Made by a program: the position numbers and the translations under genes | The notes under the pieces: generated by a model | What the model was told of the DNA's origin: nothing | Seen by the model: the letters and a program-made list of their open reading frames with translations, nothing else | Database searches by the model: none | In this document: in pieces, positions 17,316-24,387 of the stretch | How positions within the stretch are numbered: position 1 is the stretch's first letter | Layout: each line of letters starts with the position of its first letter | Assembly: GCA_017464425.1 (NCBI GenBank) | Contig: JAFUDX010000028.1 | Coordinates: 93,827-157,826 of the forward strand | Origin: Treponema sp. | GTDB taxonomy: Bacteria; Spirochaetota; Spirochaetia; Treponematales; Treponemataceae | Direction of reading: 5' to 3' | Length of the DNA: 64,000 bases

Positions 17316-18176
17316 TCAGTCCTCCTGTTTTGCGGGATGGATATTTTCCATATCCTGCATAAGTTGTTGGTAGGTGTCATCAAGAAGCGATGTCAGCCAA
17401 TTCGTGTCCCCAATCCATTTGTCAAGTTGTTCGACCGTCACGCCGTCAATTTCCTGTGCATTAGCAATCAAAATTGCCGCACTAGTGAGATTGTCTTTTG
17501 CCAATGAAAGCGCACCGTCAAGGCTCTTGCGCATGTCGTCAAGCCGCTGTGCCGCAACCTGTTCTTTTGTAAGCGGCTGTTTTCCCGCAACTTCAATCTC
17601 CAGTTCGGAGATTTTGCTTTCTTTTTGGCGCACAACTTCTTCAAGTGCCGTTCTTTCGTCTTTGCGTTCTTGCTTTTCTTTGCGGAGCGCGGCGCGGAGT
17701 TCGCGGATTGACATTTTCGCAATATCGTCAATCGTTCCAATGCCGTCCACTTCGTCGCCGTCTTCAAGTTTGCGAATGCTGTCATCGTCAAGAACGGTGA
17801 GCGCACGGATTTTTGAGTTTCCCAAATTCCCCACCGTTGGGGAATTTACACCGAATTTCCGAGCCGCCGCCATCGCATAATTTGCGGCAGACTGTGACAA
17901 GCCCAATTCTTCAACCGCCGCCATAAAGTTTCCGTGCTGTTCGTTTTCTTTGATTAACAGCAACTGCGCACCAAGACCGAGCATTCCGCTTGCCATTTGG
18001 TCTTGATACATACGCGCCTTTTCCAAGCACACATGGAGATTGTAGGTCTCTCCTGGCGCAAGAAACATGGCATTGATTTCTTGCTTTGCAACCTCGCGCG
18101 AAGCCGCCGACTGTGCTACCAAGTCCATAGCCTGTGCAGTCTCGCTCGTTGTATCTGTTAAAGGTTTTCTACCCAT
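17316..18176 (-). CDS. DUF3102-like protein with coiled coil, possible palindrome-binding factor
   Basis: A 286-residue protein. Residues about 50 to 110 match the DUF3102 pattern (GLGAQLLLIKENEQHGNF, then LGLSQSAANYAMAAARKF, a helix-turn-helix-like part). Residues about 150 to 215 form a charged coiled coil, and the C-terminus is helical. One palindrome lies just before its start codon and a second lies inside its coding sequence (encoding NSPTVGNLG), so autoregulation or a ParB-like partition role is plausible; this is inference. Confidence 0.7.
   Translation of the reverse strand: MGRKPLTDTTSETAQAMDLVAQSAASREVAKQEINAMFLAPGETYNLHVCLEKARMYQDQMASGMLGLGAQLLLIKENEQHGNFMAAVEELGLSQSAANYAMAAARKFGVNSPTVGNLGNSKIRALTVLDDDSIRKLEDGDEVDGIGTIDDIAKMSIRELRAALRKEKQERKDERTALEEVVRQKESKISELEIEVAGKQPLTKEQVAAQRLDDMRKSLDGALSLAKDNLTSAAILIANAQEIDGVTVEQLDKWIGDTNWLTSLLDDTYQQLMQDMENIHPAKQED
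17824..17847. promoter_or_regulatory. Palindrome copy 2 (inside DUF3102 gene)
   Basis: AAATTCCCCA and TGGGGAATTT flank CCGT, a perfect inverted repeat of 10-bp arms. It belongs to the same family as the sites at 18191-18218 and 30858-30885 and lies inside the DUF3102 coding region. Confidence 0.7.
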
Positions 18177-18190
18177 GATTCACCTCGTTT

Positions 18191-18218
18191 TCAAATTCCC
18201 ACACGTGTGGGAATTTGA
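18191..18218. promoter_or_regulatory. Palindrome copy 1 (upstream of DUF3102 gene)
   Basis: A perfect 28-bp palindrome: TCAAATTCCCACAC followed by its exact reverse complement. It lies between the winged-helix gene and the DUF3102 start codon (18176), the place of an operator. It has no U-tract and is not a terminator. Confidence 0.75.
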
Positions 18219-18221
18219 TTT

Positions 18222-18521
18222 TTATTGCATTGCCGAAGCGTACCGCGCTTCTTCTTCAGTCAGCGACAGGCGGGCTTTCTGATAACTTTTCGCAATCTGC
18301 CCCGAAATGCCACCGAACTTTGGCGAGAGCCGCCATCGACCGTTTGCGTTCCGTTCCACCCATCCGCTTTGCTCAAACAGTGCCAAATCTCGGCAGATGT
18401 TCGCCGCGCTCGTACCGACTATACGGGCAAGTTCTTTGTTTGAAATACCCGTCATGTGGTTCTCGCACAGGATTTCGGTTTCCCGAAAAATCCGCTCTTG
18501 GCTTGAAAGTTTTTCGTTCAT
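18222..18521 (-). CDS. Winged-helix DNA-binding protein
   Basis: A 99-residue protein with an IclR/MarR-type winged helix: SSQERIFRETEIL, a helix-turn-helix around GISNKELARIVGTSAANICR, and a wing GWVERNANGRWRL. The C-terminal part is helical. Similar small proteins occur in the early regions of Mu-like phages, often near the DUF3102-type gene. It probably regulates early phage transcription. Confidence 0.7.
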   Translation of the reverse strand: MNEKLSSQERIFRETEILCENHMTGISNKELARIVGTSAANICRDLALFEQSGWVERNANGRWRLSPKFGGISGQIAKSYQKARLSLTEEEARYASAMQ

Positions 18522-18643
18522 ATACGCCCCATCTTCATGGCGGCATCTTTAATTGCTATCCCCAATCGCTGAATGCCGCCGCAGTGAATGCGCTCGCCGA
18601 AGTCCTTTATTCTGATTCCCACCCGATAAATAAAGCCCATCAT
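18518..18643 (-). CDS. Small hypothetical early protein (41 aa)
   Basis: ATG at 18643, preceded by GGAGACGCGCGT, opens a 41-residue frame whose stop overlaps the start of the winged-helix gene (ATGA). It fills the gap after the DUF3164 gene. The product is basic (MMGFIYRVGIRIKDFGERI). Tight coupling and the ribosome site support it; no family is known to me. Confidence 0.5.
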   Translation of the reverse strand: MMGFIYRVGIRIKDFGERIHCGGIQRLGIAIKDAAMKMGRI

Positions 18644-18655
18644 ACGCGCGTCTCC

Positions 18656-19261
18656 TTACAGTGCCGCTACATCAAGCGGAATCTGTTTGTAACTGCCATC
18701 TTGCTGTCGCTCATAAAAACGCATATAAGTTTTTGAACTTGCGACCTGCATTGATTCGGTGATTGCGTCCATCGCCTTTTTCCAAGTAGCGTCCTTGATA
18801 TTAAGGCGGCGCAAGCCCAAGACACGGCTCGTGCTGACAAGTCCGCTCTTGCCGACATTGAAAGCGTCGTCCACGATTGCGCGGAGATTTTCATTTGCGC
18901 CCTCGCTCCAGTTAGCGATACACTTGTCAATCAACTGCTTTGCGATTTGCAATTTCTCGTTGAACTGAATGTTGTCATTCACGGCGACGATGACTTTGTA
19001 TTTGCCATCAAAACTGGTGAGCGTTACATTGCCTTTTTTGCCGCCGAACTTTCTAGCCCCGCTGTCCTTTGCGCTTTCCGAAAGAAACTCCTGCACACGC
19101 ATATAAATCTTGCGCTTGAATTCGACGAGGCGGTCACGCTCTGCGAATGTGTCTTTCAAGATTGAAGTGACGACTTCGTGCCGCTTCAAGTCAATCGGCA
19201 AAATGCTTTTTACAGGAACAAAGTGTCCCTGCGCATTTTCTAACATTTGTTCTTTTTCCAT
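18656..19261 (-). CDS. DUF3164 phage protein
   Basis: A 201-residue member of DUF3164, a family common in the early region of Mu-like phages. It shows the KFGGKKGNVTLTSFDGKYKV centre and the YMRFYERQQDGSYKQIPLD end. The function is unknown; it may take part in replication control. It lies in the early leftward operon. Confidence 0.85.
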   Translation of the reverse strand: MEKEQMLENAQGHFVPVKSILPIDLKRHEVVTSILKDTFAERDRLVEFKRKIYMRVQEFLSESAKDSGARKFGGKKGNVTLTSFDGKYKVIVAVNDNIQFNEKLQIAKQLIDKCIANWSEGANENLRAIVDDAFNVGKSGLVSTSRVLGLRRLNIKDATWKKAMDAITESMQVASSKTYMRFYERQQDGSYKQIPLDVAAL

Positions 19262-19279
19262 AGTTGTTTCTCCTTACTC

Positions 19280-19552
19280 TTAACCGAGTTTGCTTAAAAT
19301 ATCTTGCATTAAGGCTTTAGGCGAATCGCCTACTGCCATAACCTGTTTTCGCGTTCCGTTATTGAACACGATGTCGATGTACCCCTCTGTTTCACTCCAC
19401 TCAAGACAGCGCACATTTGTTCGTGGCGTATTATGGAGCAAGCGTCCGAAGTGACTGCGGGTATATTCCAGTTCTTCTTGCCACCGCAACAAACTTCGCC
19501 GCTTTTCCGTCTTGGGCTTCGGAAACATCGGGTTTGAAAAATCCCATTTCAT
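19280..19552 (-). CDS. Hypothetical early phage protein (90 aa)
   Basis: A 90-residue protein, basic at the N-terminus (PKPKTEKRRSLLRWQEELEY) and with a beta-rich C-terminal half (GYIDIVFNNGTRKQVMAVG). Start overlaps the stop of the gene upstream. No family recognised. Position in the early operon suggests a host-takeover or replication accessory role. Confidence 0.65.
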   Translation of the reverse strand: MKWDFSNPMFPKPKTEKRRSLLRWQEELEYTRSHFGRLLHNTPRTNVRCLEWSETEGYIDIVFNNGTRKQVMAVGDSPKALMQDILSKLG

Positions 19553-19755
19553 AAATCCGCCTCCGTTACTGCTTTTGTTGAAATTTCTTCAAACTCAAAC
19601 TCTGCGGTAGGAAACGCCTTTGCAATTTGTGCTTTCTTTTCTTTGGCTTCTTCTGGAAATTCAAAAAGCAAATCATGCGTTGCACGGTCAGCAATATCGT
19701 TTCCATAGCGGAAAATTGTCCGAAGTCGAATCAGCTTGCGTTGTTTGAATATCAT
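19549..19755 (-). CDS. Hypothetical early phage protein (68 aa)
   Basis: A 68-residue protein with a basic start (MIFKQRKLIRLRTIFRYG) and an acidic end (FEFEEISTKAVTEADL). Start and stop overlap both neighbours by four bases (ATGA-type), which supports its reality. No family recognised. Confidence 0.65.
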   Translation of the reverse strand: MIFKQRKLIRLRTIFRYGNDIADRATHDLLFEFPEEAKEKKAQIAKAFPTAEFEFEEISTKAVTEADL

Positions 19756-20006
19756 GCCGCGCTCCTTATGCTACTCGCAAACAAGTCACTCACGGTGCTG
19801 TAGCCCAAGATGTCGCAGAGAACGATATAGACTTTTGCCGATGAGTGCCGCCCTGCCAGTACATTGGAGACGGTCGGAAGTGAACAGCCCGCGCGTTGTG
19901 CGACTTCGGTTAAGGTGATTCCTTTCAACCGAAGTTGATAAGTGACCCATTTTCCCTTGTCCGAATTCAGTCGTTGCAGACTGGGGCTTTTTGTGGTATA
20001 ATACAT
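19752..20006 (-). CDS. Ner-like helix-turn-helix early regulator
   Basis: An 84-residue protein, the first gene of the early operon. The helix-turn-helix region (QLRLKGITLTEVAQRAGCSL, then TVSNVLAG) matches the Ner/Nlp group, which in Mu turns early transcription down. ATG at 20006 is chosen because AAGGAGATTTT precedes it. It is read from the early promoter at 20129-20156 and lies opposite to the repressor gene. Confidence 0.8.
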   Translation of the reverse strand: MYYTTKSPSLQRLNSDKGKWVTYQLRLKGITLTEVAQRAGCSLPTVSNVLAGRHSSAKVYIVLCDILGYSTVSDLFASSIRSAA

Positions 20007-20047
20007 AAAATCTCCTTGCAAGGATGTGTCCTTGCGGCTTGTTTTTG

Positions 20048-20090
20048 CGGAAAGAAATAAAGGTTCAAGGCTTTTCTTTCCGTTTTTTTT
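20048..20090 (+). terminator. Intrinsic terminator in the repressor/ner gap (+ strand)
   Basis: CGGAAAGAAA (20048-20057) pairs with TTTCTTTCCG (20073-20082), followed by eight T on the plus strand. It would end rightward transcripts before the early-operator region. On the minus strand the same stem lies in the ner leader, where it lacks a T run. Confidence 0.6.
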
Positions 20091-20128
20091 ACGCGGTAAA
20101 CAAAATAACTTTTGTTTCCGATAATTAA

Positions 20129-20156
20129 ATTATAGCAGAAACTTCTAAACAGTCAA
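20129..20156 (-). promoter_or_regulatory. Early promoter of the transposition operon
   Basis: On the minus strand: TTGACT, a 16-base spacer and TATAAT (-35 at 20156-20151, -10 at 20134-20129), close to consensus. It drives ner and the early genes leftward. The sequence TAGCAGAAA overlapping it recurs at the start of the repressor gene (about 20193-20201), so both may be repressor operators. Confidence 0.75.
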
Positions 20157-20183
20157 GAAGAAAATGCTAAGATAGAGGTTTTT

Positions 20184-20966
20184 TTGGAAAATTTAGCAGA
20201 AATTTTGAAGCAAATTCGGCTAGATTCGGGAGAATCACAAGCAGAATTTGCTAAAAAAATCGGAGTTTCGCAAAGAACTTGGTCGGCTTACGAATCGGGA
20301 GAAACACGCCCGAAAATGGCGACCATGCTTGCTCTGTCAAGTATGGGATATAATATCCCCGATGCAACAACTGGAGCGTATCAAGGCACAGAATCAGCAG
20401 GGAGCGCGGGCGCGGCATTACGCCAACTTGAAAAGCAAAATGCCGACACACTAACGATTGCTCCCTCACAGTCTTTCGATGTGTTCAGATTAAAGCATGG
20501 AACGGCGGTCACGCTCGCAGCAGAAAAAACGGATTTTGACGCTTTGGTTCTGCTTCCTGTTTACACACAGACTGCGGCGGCAGGGCGCGGACAGCCCGAA
20601 ACTCAATTACAGGAAATCGACAAATACATTCCAATCGTCTTGGAAATGCTCGGCGGCGCAAACCCGAAGAACTGCGGAATCGTGCGCGTGGTCGGCGACA
20701 GTATGACGGACATGAACTTGTTTAACGGCGACTTCGTGATTTTCGACCGAACGCAGATTGACGGTGACGGCGTATATGTAATCAGTATTGGCGCAGATGT
20801 GCGCGTGAAACATCTTGAATACCGTCCGATTGAACGAAAAATCGTCATCAGCTCGGAGAACGCAAAACGCTACCCGAATCCCGAAGTAATCAGTTACGAA
20901 CAGGCAGAAAATTTGTTGCGCATTCACGGCAAGGTTATTTCTTGGTTACATAGAAATCCGTATTAA
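20184..20966 (+). CDS. LexA/CI-like phage repressor with S24 peptidase domain
   Basis: A 260-residue repressor. Residues 1-60 are an XRE helix-turn-helix (LDSGESQAEFAKKIGVSQRT). The C-terminal half is an S24 autoprotease: an AAAGRG cleavage-type site, catalytic Ser in VVGDSMTDM and catalytic Lys in ADVRVKHLEY. DNA damage would trigger self-cleavage and phage induction. Start codon is TTG at 20184 with GAGG six bases upstream. It is divergent from the early operon. Confidence 0.9.
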   Translation: MENLAEILKQIRLDSGESQAEFAKKIGVSQRTWSAYESGETRPKMATMLALSSMGYNIPDATTGAYQGTESAGSAGAALRQLEKQNADTLTIAPSQSFDVFRLKHGTAVTLAAEKTDFDALVLLPVYTQTAAAGRGQPETQLQEIDKYIPIVLEMLGGANPKNCGIVRVVGDSMTDMNLFNGDFVIFDRTQIDGDGVYVISIGADVRVKHLEYRPIERKIVISSENAKRYPNPEVISYEQAENLLRIHGKVISWLHRNPY

Positions 20967-20981
20967 AAGGGAGATTGAAAA

Positions 20982-21599
20982 ATGTATTATATTTTAGGTT
21001 TCATAGCATTTTTACTTTTGGCACTCGGTATTTTTTTAATGGTGTCAAAAAATCGCAAGGTCACAATCGGGTTTATTTGCGTTGCACTTGCGATTTGCAC
21101 TTTTGTTGCCATTCCGATTATTGCTGTTCATTCGTTTTTGTTTTCTCCTGCAAAAACTGAATCCAAAAAAGAAATTGTCAGATTAACGCTTCAAGATTTT
21201 TCGACAGCCTATGCGCAATCTGCTCCGCTGTTTGGTGCGCAATCGGGCTTTGTGTTGAACATTGAATCGGGCGAAAAGGCAGACATAGCAAAAGCAAAAA
21301 TAAACGACATAAGCAGCATAAATATTTCCCTAGAAAAAACTTCAGAAAAAAAACTTCTTGGAGTAATGATTTTTGTCGGAAATAGCAATGATTCTGTCAA
21401 AATGTGGGAAGCACTGTCGGCAACATACGCCATTGTAAAAATATTTGAAACAGATCGCTCCGCAGAATCAATCCCCGAATTCGTCCAAAAACTTTTAAAT
21501 ATGGATTCGGGCGGTTCAACAAACGGTAGCAATGTAATCTATACGGTCAATCAAGCGTTGGGAAACACAATTTTAAGTATCCGTTATCCGACGGAGTAA
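20982..21599 (+). CDS. Membrane protein co-transcribed with the repressor
   Basis: A 205-residue protein with two N-terminal membrane segments (about 3-20 and 27-47) and a soluble C-terminal domain of unknown type. It lies 15 bases after the repressor gene and before a terminator, so it should be made in lysogens. That position suggests a lysogenic-conversion or superinfection-exclusion function (inference). AT-richer and unlike the neighbouring phage genes in base use. Confidence 0.7.
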   Translation: MYYILGFIAFLLLALGIFLMVSKNRKVTIGFICVALAICTFVAIPIIAVHSFLFSPAKTESKKEIVRLTLQDFSTAYAQSAPLFGAQSGFVLNIESGEKADIAKAKINDISSINISLEKTSEKKLLGVMIFVGNSNDSVKMWEALSATYAIVKIFETDRSAESIPEFVQKLLNMDSGGSTNGSNVIYTVNQALGNTILSIRYPTE

Positions 21600-21606
21600 A
21601 AATGCG

Positions 21607-21636
21607 GGCGGCGATTTTAAGCCGCCTTTTTCTTTT
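21607..21636 (+). terminator. Intrinsic terminator after the repressor operon
   Basis: GGCGGC and GCCGCC separated by eight bases, then a T-rich run (TTTTTTCTTT region). It ends the repressor-membrane protein operon and separates lysogenic from lytic genes. Confidence 0.8.
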
Positions 21637-21696
21637 AACCCTCGTTACACCATCCCGCCCGCCGCCCTTTGCTATCCTTTTCGGCAGAGGTGAAAA

Positions 21697-22257
21697 ATGC
21701 TCAAAATCGAAGTATGGCGAAACCGCCAGTCCTACAACTTCAAAGCCGACCCGCAAAAGCCCGACGGCTTCGACAACAACTGGAAGAACAACAGCCTTGA
21801 CCAACTGGTGCTTCTTGACGACAAGAAAGTCCTTTTCCTTGCGAATGCGCAGACAGTCGCAAACTACTGTTTCGGCGACCAAAGGCAGGGCGACAAACTG
21901 CCGCACGGCGACACGGTGGCGGAAGGGAAATTCACCGTCCGCTGTTTCGTAGAGCCGAGAAACTTCCACGGCGAAATCCACGCAATCACAAGCACGACCG
22001 ACCTTGACGGTCAGCGAATCGACTGCAACGCGATGCAGCGCACGGACGACGGCTTCCAGAACGGGCGGTGGCTCATCCACGACCGCTACTCAAAGAAACT
22101 CGGACACGACAGCAACTTTGCGTGGAGCGCGGGCTGCTTCATCCTGTCGTCGGCAGACCTCACCGCGTTTAACGCCGCGCTCAGAAAAGAGGGCGTTAAG
22201 GCGGGCGACGAAATACAAGGCGAAGTCGTCGAGGACTTCTACGGAGACGAAGTATGA
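21697..22257 (+). CDS. Putative endolysin-type protein with SxGC motif
   Basis: A 186-residue protein just before a holin-like gene. The C-terminal third has RWLIHDRY then, about 18 residues later, WSAGCFILSSAD; an H...S-x-G-C pair is the signature of YkuD/L,D-transpeptidase folds and of DUF5675 phage proteins. It probably acts on the cell wall at lysis. AGAGGTGAAAA precedes the ATG. The substrate is not certain. Confidence 0.65.
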   Translation: MLKIEVWRNRQSYNFKADPQKPDGFDNNWKNNSLDQLVLLDDKKVLFLANAQTVANYCFGDQRQGDKLPHGDTVAEGKFTVRCFVEPRNFHGEIHAITSTTDLDGQRIDCNAMQRTDDGFQNGRWLIHDRYSKKLGHDSNFAWSAGCFILSSADLTAFNAALRKEGVKAGDEIQGEVVEDFYGDEV

Positions 22258-22562
22258 GCGTAGATTTGTCACAGTTTCTCCCTGCGGCGGTCATCGTCGC
22301 AATCATCATCACGGTGCTTCTCACCGAAATCGTCAAGAAGGCTGATAAAAAGGACAAACTCAAAGGCTACAGGATTTATGTCCCCGCGCTTTTGAGCGGG
22401 GCGGAATCGGCGGTGCTTGCGTTCGGCGAGTTCTTCACTTGGAAGCAGACACCGTTCTACTGGGCGGTGATTTTCGCGGTGAGCGTTTTCGGCTACGAGG
22501 CGATTTACCGCAAAATCAGAAAGTGGATAGGCATAGATGAAGAAGGCACTGCAAGCAGTTAA
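22254..22562 (+). CDS. Holin-like membrane protein
   Basis: A 102-residue protein with two or three membrane segments (about residues 10-27, 45-60 and 68-84) and a short charged C-terminus. Start overlaps the endolysin stop (ATGA). Size, topology and place fit a phage holin that releases the lysin. Confidence 0.75.
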   Translation: MSVDLSQFLPAAVIVAIIITVLLTEIVKKADKKDKLKGYRIYVPALLSGAESAVLAFGEFFTWKQTPFYWAVIFAVSVFGYEAIYRKIRKWIGIDEEGTASS

Positions 22563-22875
22563 ATCGGTGCTTGCCATCGTCGGCTTGGTCGCGCTCGGCG
22601 TTCTGACGGGCGCACTGCTTTTCAGAAAAACGGGAGCGCAAGAGACCGACGACGCGCAAAAGGCAAGAGAGGACAAGAAGAATGAGATTGAAAACACTCC
22701 CGCTGATGTGCTTGTTTCTGCTTCTGACAACGCAGACGAACTTCGCTCAGTCAAGGACGGAATCAGAGCCGACTTCCGAAGCAGAATACGGCATAGACTT
22801 AGCGCGGAACTACAAAGGCTCGGAAGTGGCTCAGCTGATTCAGATAGTGGAACAGGAAGCGCAAGCGGAGATTGA
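22537..22875 (+). CDS. Spanin-like inner protein (112 aa)
   Basis: A 112-residue protein with one N-terminal membrane segment (about 9-30) and a long hydrophilic, charged tail ending in a Ser/Gly/Asp run. It overlaps the holin gene end and encloses the first half of the next gene in another frame. The nested layout is that of Rz/Rz1 spanin pairs; family identity is not proven. Confidence 0.55.
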   Translation: MKKALQAVKSVLAIVGLVALGVLTGALLFRKTGAQETDDAQKAREDKKNEIENTPADVLVSASDNADELRSVKDGIRADFRSRIRHRLSAELQRLGSGSADSDSGTGSASGD

Positions 22876-23074
22876 CCGCGCGTTCGATGAGGGCTACAAG
22901 CAGGGCTTGCTCGCGTCCGCGCCCGATGCGGAATACTGGCGCGTCAAAGCAAAAGGGTACGAAACGGAAATCACGCGGCTCAAGCGCGACAAGTGGCTTC
23001 TTGCGCTCGGCGGTTTCGGAGCGGGCTTCCTTTTCGGCGGTGGCTTCGGCTTTTCGATACGGCTTGGAAACTGA
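22682..23074 (+). CDS. Secreted/anchored lysis-module protein overlapping in another frame
   Basis: A 130-residue protein beginning inside the previous gene (GAGAGGACAAGAAGA upstream of ATG). It has a signal peptide (MRLKTLPLMCLFLLLTTQT) likely cut near FAQS, a coiled coil rich in Glu/Ala, and a C-terminal membrane-like Gly/Phe segment (LGGFGAGFLFGGGFGF). About 190 bases are coding in two frames. It may be the outer partner of a spanin pair; no lipobox is evident. Confidence 0.55.
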   Translation: MRLKTLPLMCLFLLLTTQTNFAQSRTESEPTSEAEYGIDLARNYKGSEVAQLIQIVEQEAQAEIDRAFDEGYKQGLLASAPDAEYWRVKAKGYETEITRLKRDKWLLALGGFGAGFLFGGGFGFSIRLGN

Positions 23075-23090
23075 CTTCGCGGATTTTATT

Positions 23091-23118
23091 AACGCCTGTT
23101 AAAGCACGGGCGTTATTT
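23091..23118 (+). terminator. Weak hairpin between lysis and packaging genes
   Basis: AACGCC and GGCGTT (6 bp, loop of 12) followed by ATTT. It could be a weak terminator or an RNA end-protection stem between the lysis genes and the gp25-like gene. Confidence 0.35.
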
Positions 23119-23150
23119 CGGTTTGGTAACATTCATTCAACGGGGTAACT

Positions 23151-23537
23151 ATGGAAATTGCAAAATTCGTCTTGTCCTGTGTCGGAAGTTTTATCGCGGT
23201 GAGCGGCTTTTTTATGGGAATATGGAAAGCCTACACAAAAAAAACCGATGAAAAAATAAAGTCGGTGAAGGATGCATCAGCCGCGCAGATTCAGAAAGTC
23301 AAGGACGAAGCCGCCACGGAAATAAAGGATGTCCGAAACGGCTCAATCGCAAAGACGGAAAAACTGGAGAAGCGGATTGAGACTTTGGAAAAATCCGTGT
23401 CCGACTTGCAGAAAGACTTAAACGCGAATGTCGGTCAACGGCTCTCAAACATCGAGGGCGAAATGAAAGGAATGACAAATATCCTAAAGCAGATACAAGG
23501 GTGGTTCATCAACAACACGCCAAGAGGTGAAAAATGA
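23151..23537 (+). CDS. DUF2730 phage protein (Mu gp25-like)
   Basis: A 128-residue protein with one N-terminal membrane segment (about 6-24) followed by a long charged coiled coil. This is the DUF2730 (Mu gp25) pattern. Function is unknown, but it stands before the small terminase gene in Mu-like phages. Confidence 0.8.
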   Translation: MEIAKFVLSCVGSFIAVSGFFMGIWKAYTKKTDEKIKSVKDASAAQIQKVKDEAATEIKDVRNGSIAKTEKLEKRIETLEKSVSDLQKDLNANVGQRLSNIEGEMKGMTNILKQIQGWFINNTPRGEK

Positions 23538-23818
23538 AAGACATATTCATCGGAAATCAGCGCATCATAATCTTGCAGGGGATTGAGAAAAGCATAACGC
23601 TCTCAAACGAAATGGCACAGCGGCTCTTGCGCGTGTACGGTCACACCCTGCCGCTTGAAAAGGTGAACGCAATCTGCATTTGGCTTGAACAGCGCGGGCT
23701 TGTGAAAACCGAGCGGCTTGACGACAGCCTTTTCTCAATGAAACTCACCAAGCACGGACAGGAAGTCGCGCTCGGCTATGCCCGCGAGGACGGCGTGGAC
23801 TTGCCGATTGAGGACTAG
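23534..23818 (+). CDS. Mu gp26-like winged-helix protein (VpaChn25_0724 family)
   Basis: A 94-residue protein with a winged-helix pattern: LRVYGHTLPLEKVNAICIWL, EQRGLVKTE and a C-terminal LTKHGQEVALGYA. This matches the VpaChn25_0724-type phage family that takes the gp26 position in Mu-like phages. It overlaps the gp25 gene by four bases. Confidence 0.75.
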   Translation: MKDIFIGNQRIIILQGIEKSITLSNEMAQRLLRVYGHTLPLEKVNAICIWLEQRGLVKTERLDDSLFSMKLTKHGQEVALGYAREDGVDLPIED

Positions 23819-23821
23819 CGT

Positions 23822-24385
23822 ATGGGACAGAAATCAAGTATCGACAGGCTTCCCGAAAATCTCCGCTCAAAACTGATTGAACTCTTGCAGAACCCCGCCG
23901 TCACGCAGAAAGAAGTCGTGGAGATGATAAACGGCGAGGCTGGCGAGAATGTCGTGAGCAAATCGAGCGTGAACCGCTACAAACTCCGCATGGACAGGTT
24001 CGCCGCCAAGAACCGACAGGCACGGGAAGTGGCGGACGCTTATCTTGAAAAATACGGCGCGGACAACCGAAACAAACTCGGCAAGGTGACGAACGAGTAC
24101 ATCCGCCTCATGGCGTTCGACCTCATCACCGACATCGAGGACTTGCGCGACACGGAAGGCGAGATAAAGCCCGAAGATTTGTCCGACATCATCTACAAAG
24201 TGTCACGGGCAATAAAGGAACTGGAACAGGCGGAAAAACTGAACGCACAGCGCGAGGCGGAAATCAAGGCGCAAGTGCAGAAAGAGACCGCCGAAAAGGT
24301 CGAGACCTTCTGCAAGGAAAAGGGAGTGTCGCTTGATGTGAAAAAAGCCCTTTTCAGAGATGTTTTCAATATCACAGAGAAATAA
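23822..24385 (+). CDS. Small terminase subunit (DUF3486, Mu gp27)
   Basis: A 187-residue DUF3486 protein. The N-terminal helix-turn-helix (SSIDRLPENLRSKLIELLQN, then VSKSSVNRYKLRM) and the long helical rest match Mu gp27, the small terminase that recognises the pac site. It precedes the large terminase gene by two bases. Confidence 0.9.
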   Translation: MGQKSSIDRLPENLRSKLIELLQNPAVTQKEVVEMINGEAGENVVSKSSVNRYKLRMDRFAAKNRQAREVADAYLEKYGADNRNKLGKVTNEYIRLMAFDLITDIEDLRDTEGEIKPEDLSDIIYKVSRAIKELEQAEKLNAQREAEIKAQVQKETAEKVETFCKEKGVSLDVKKALFRDVFNITEK

Positions 24386-24387
24386 AA

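Noticed and set aside
21547..22080. Minus-strand open frame of 177 codons
   Set aside because: Antisense to the membrane-protein end, a terminator and the lysin gene; Val-rich product of shadow type.
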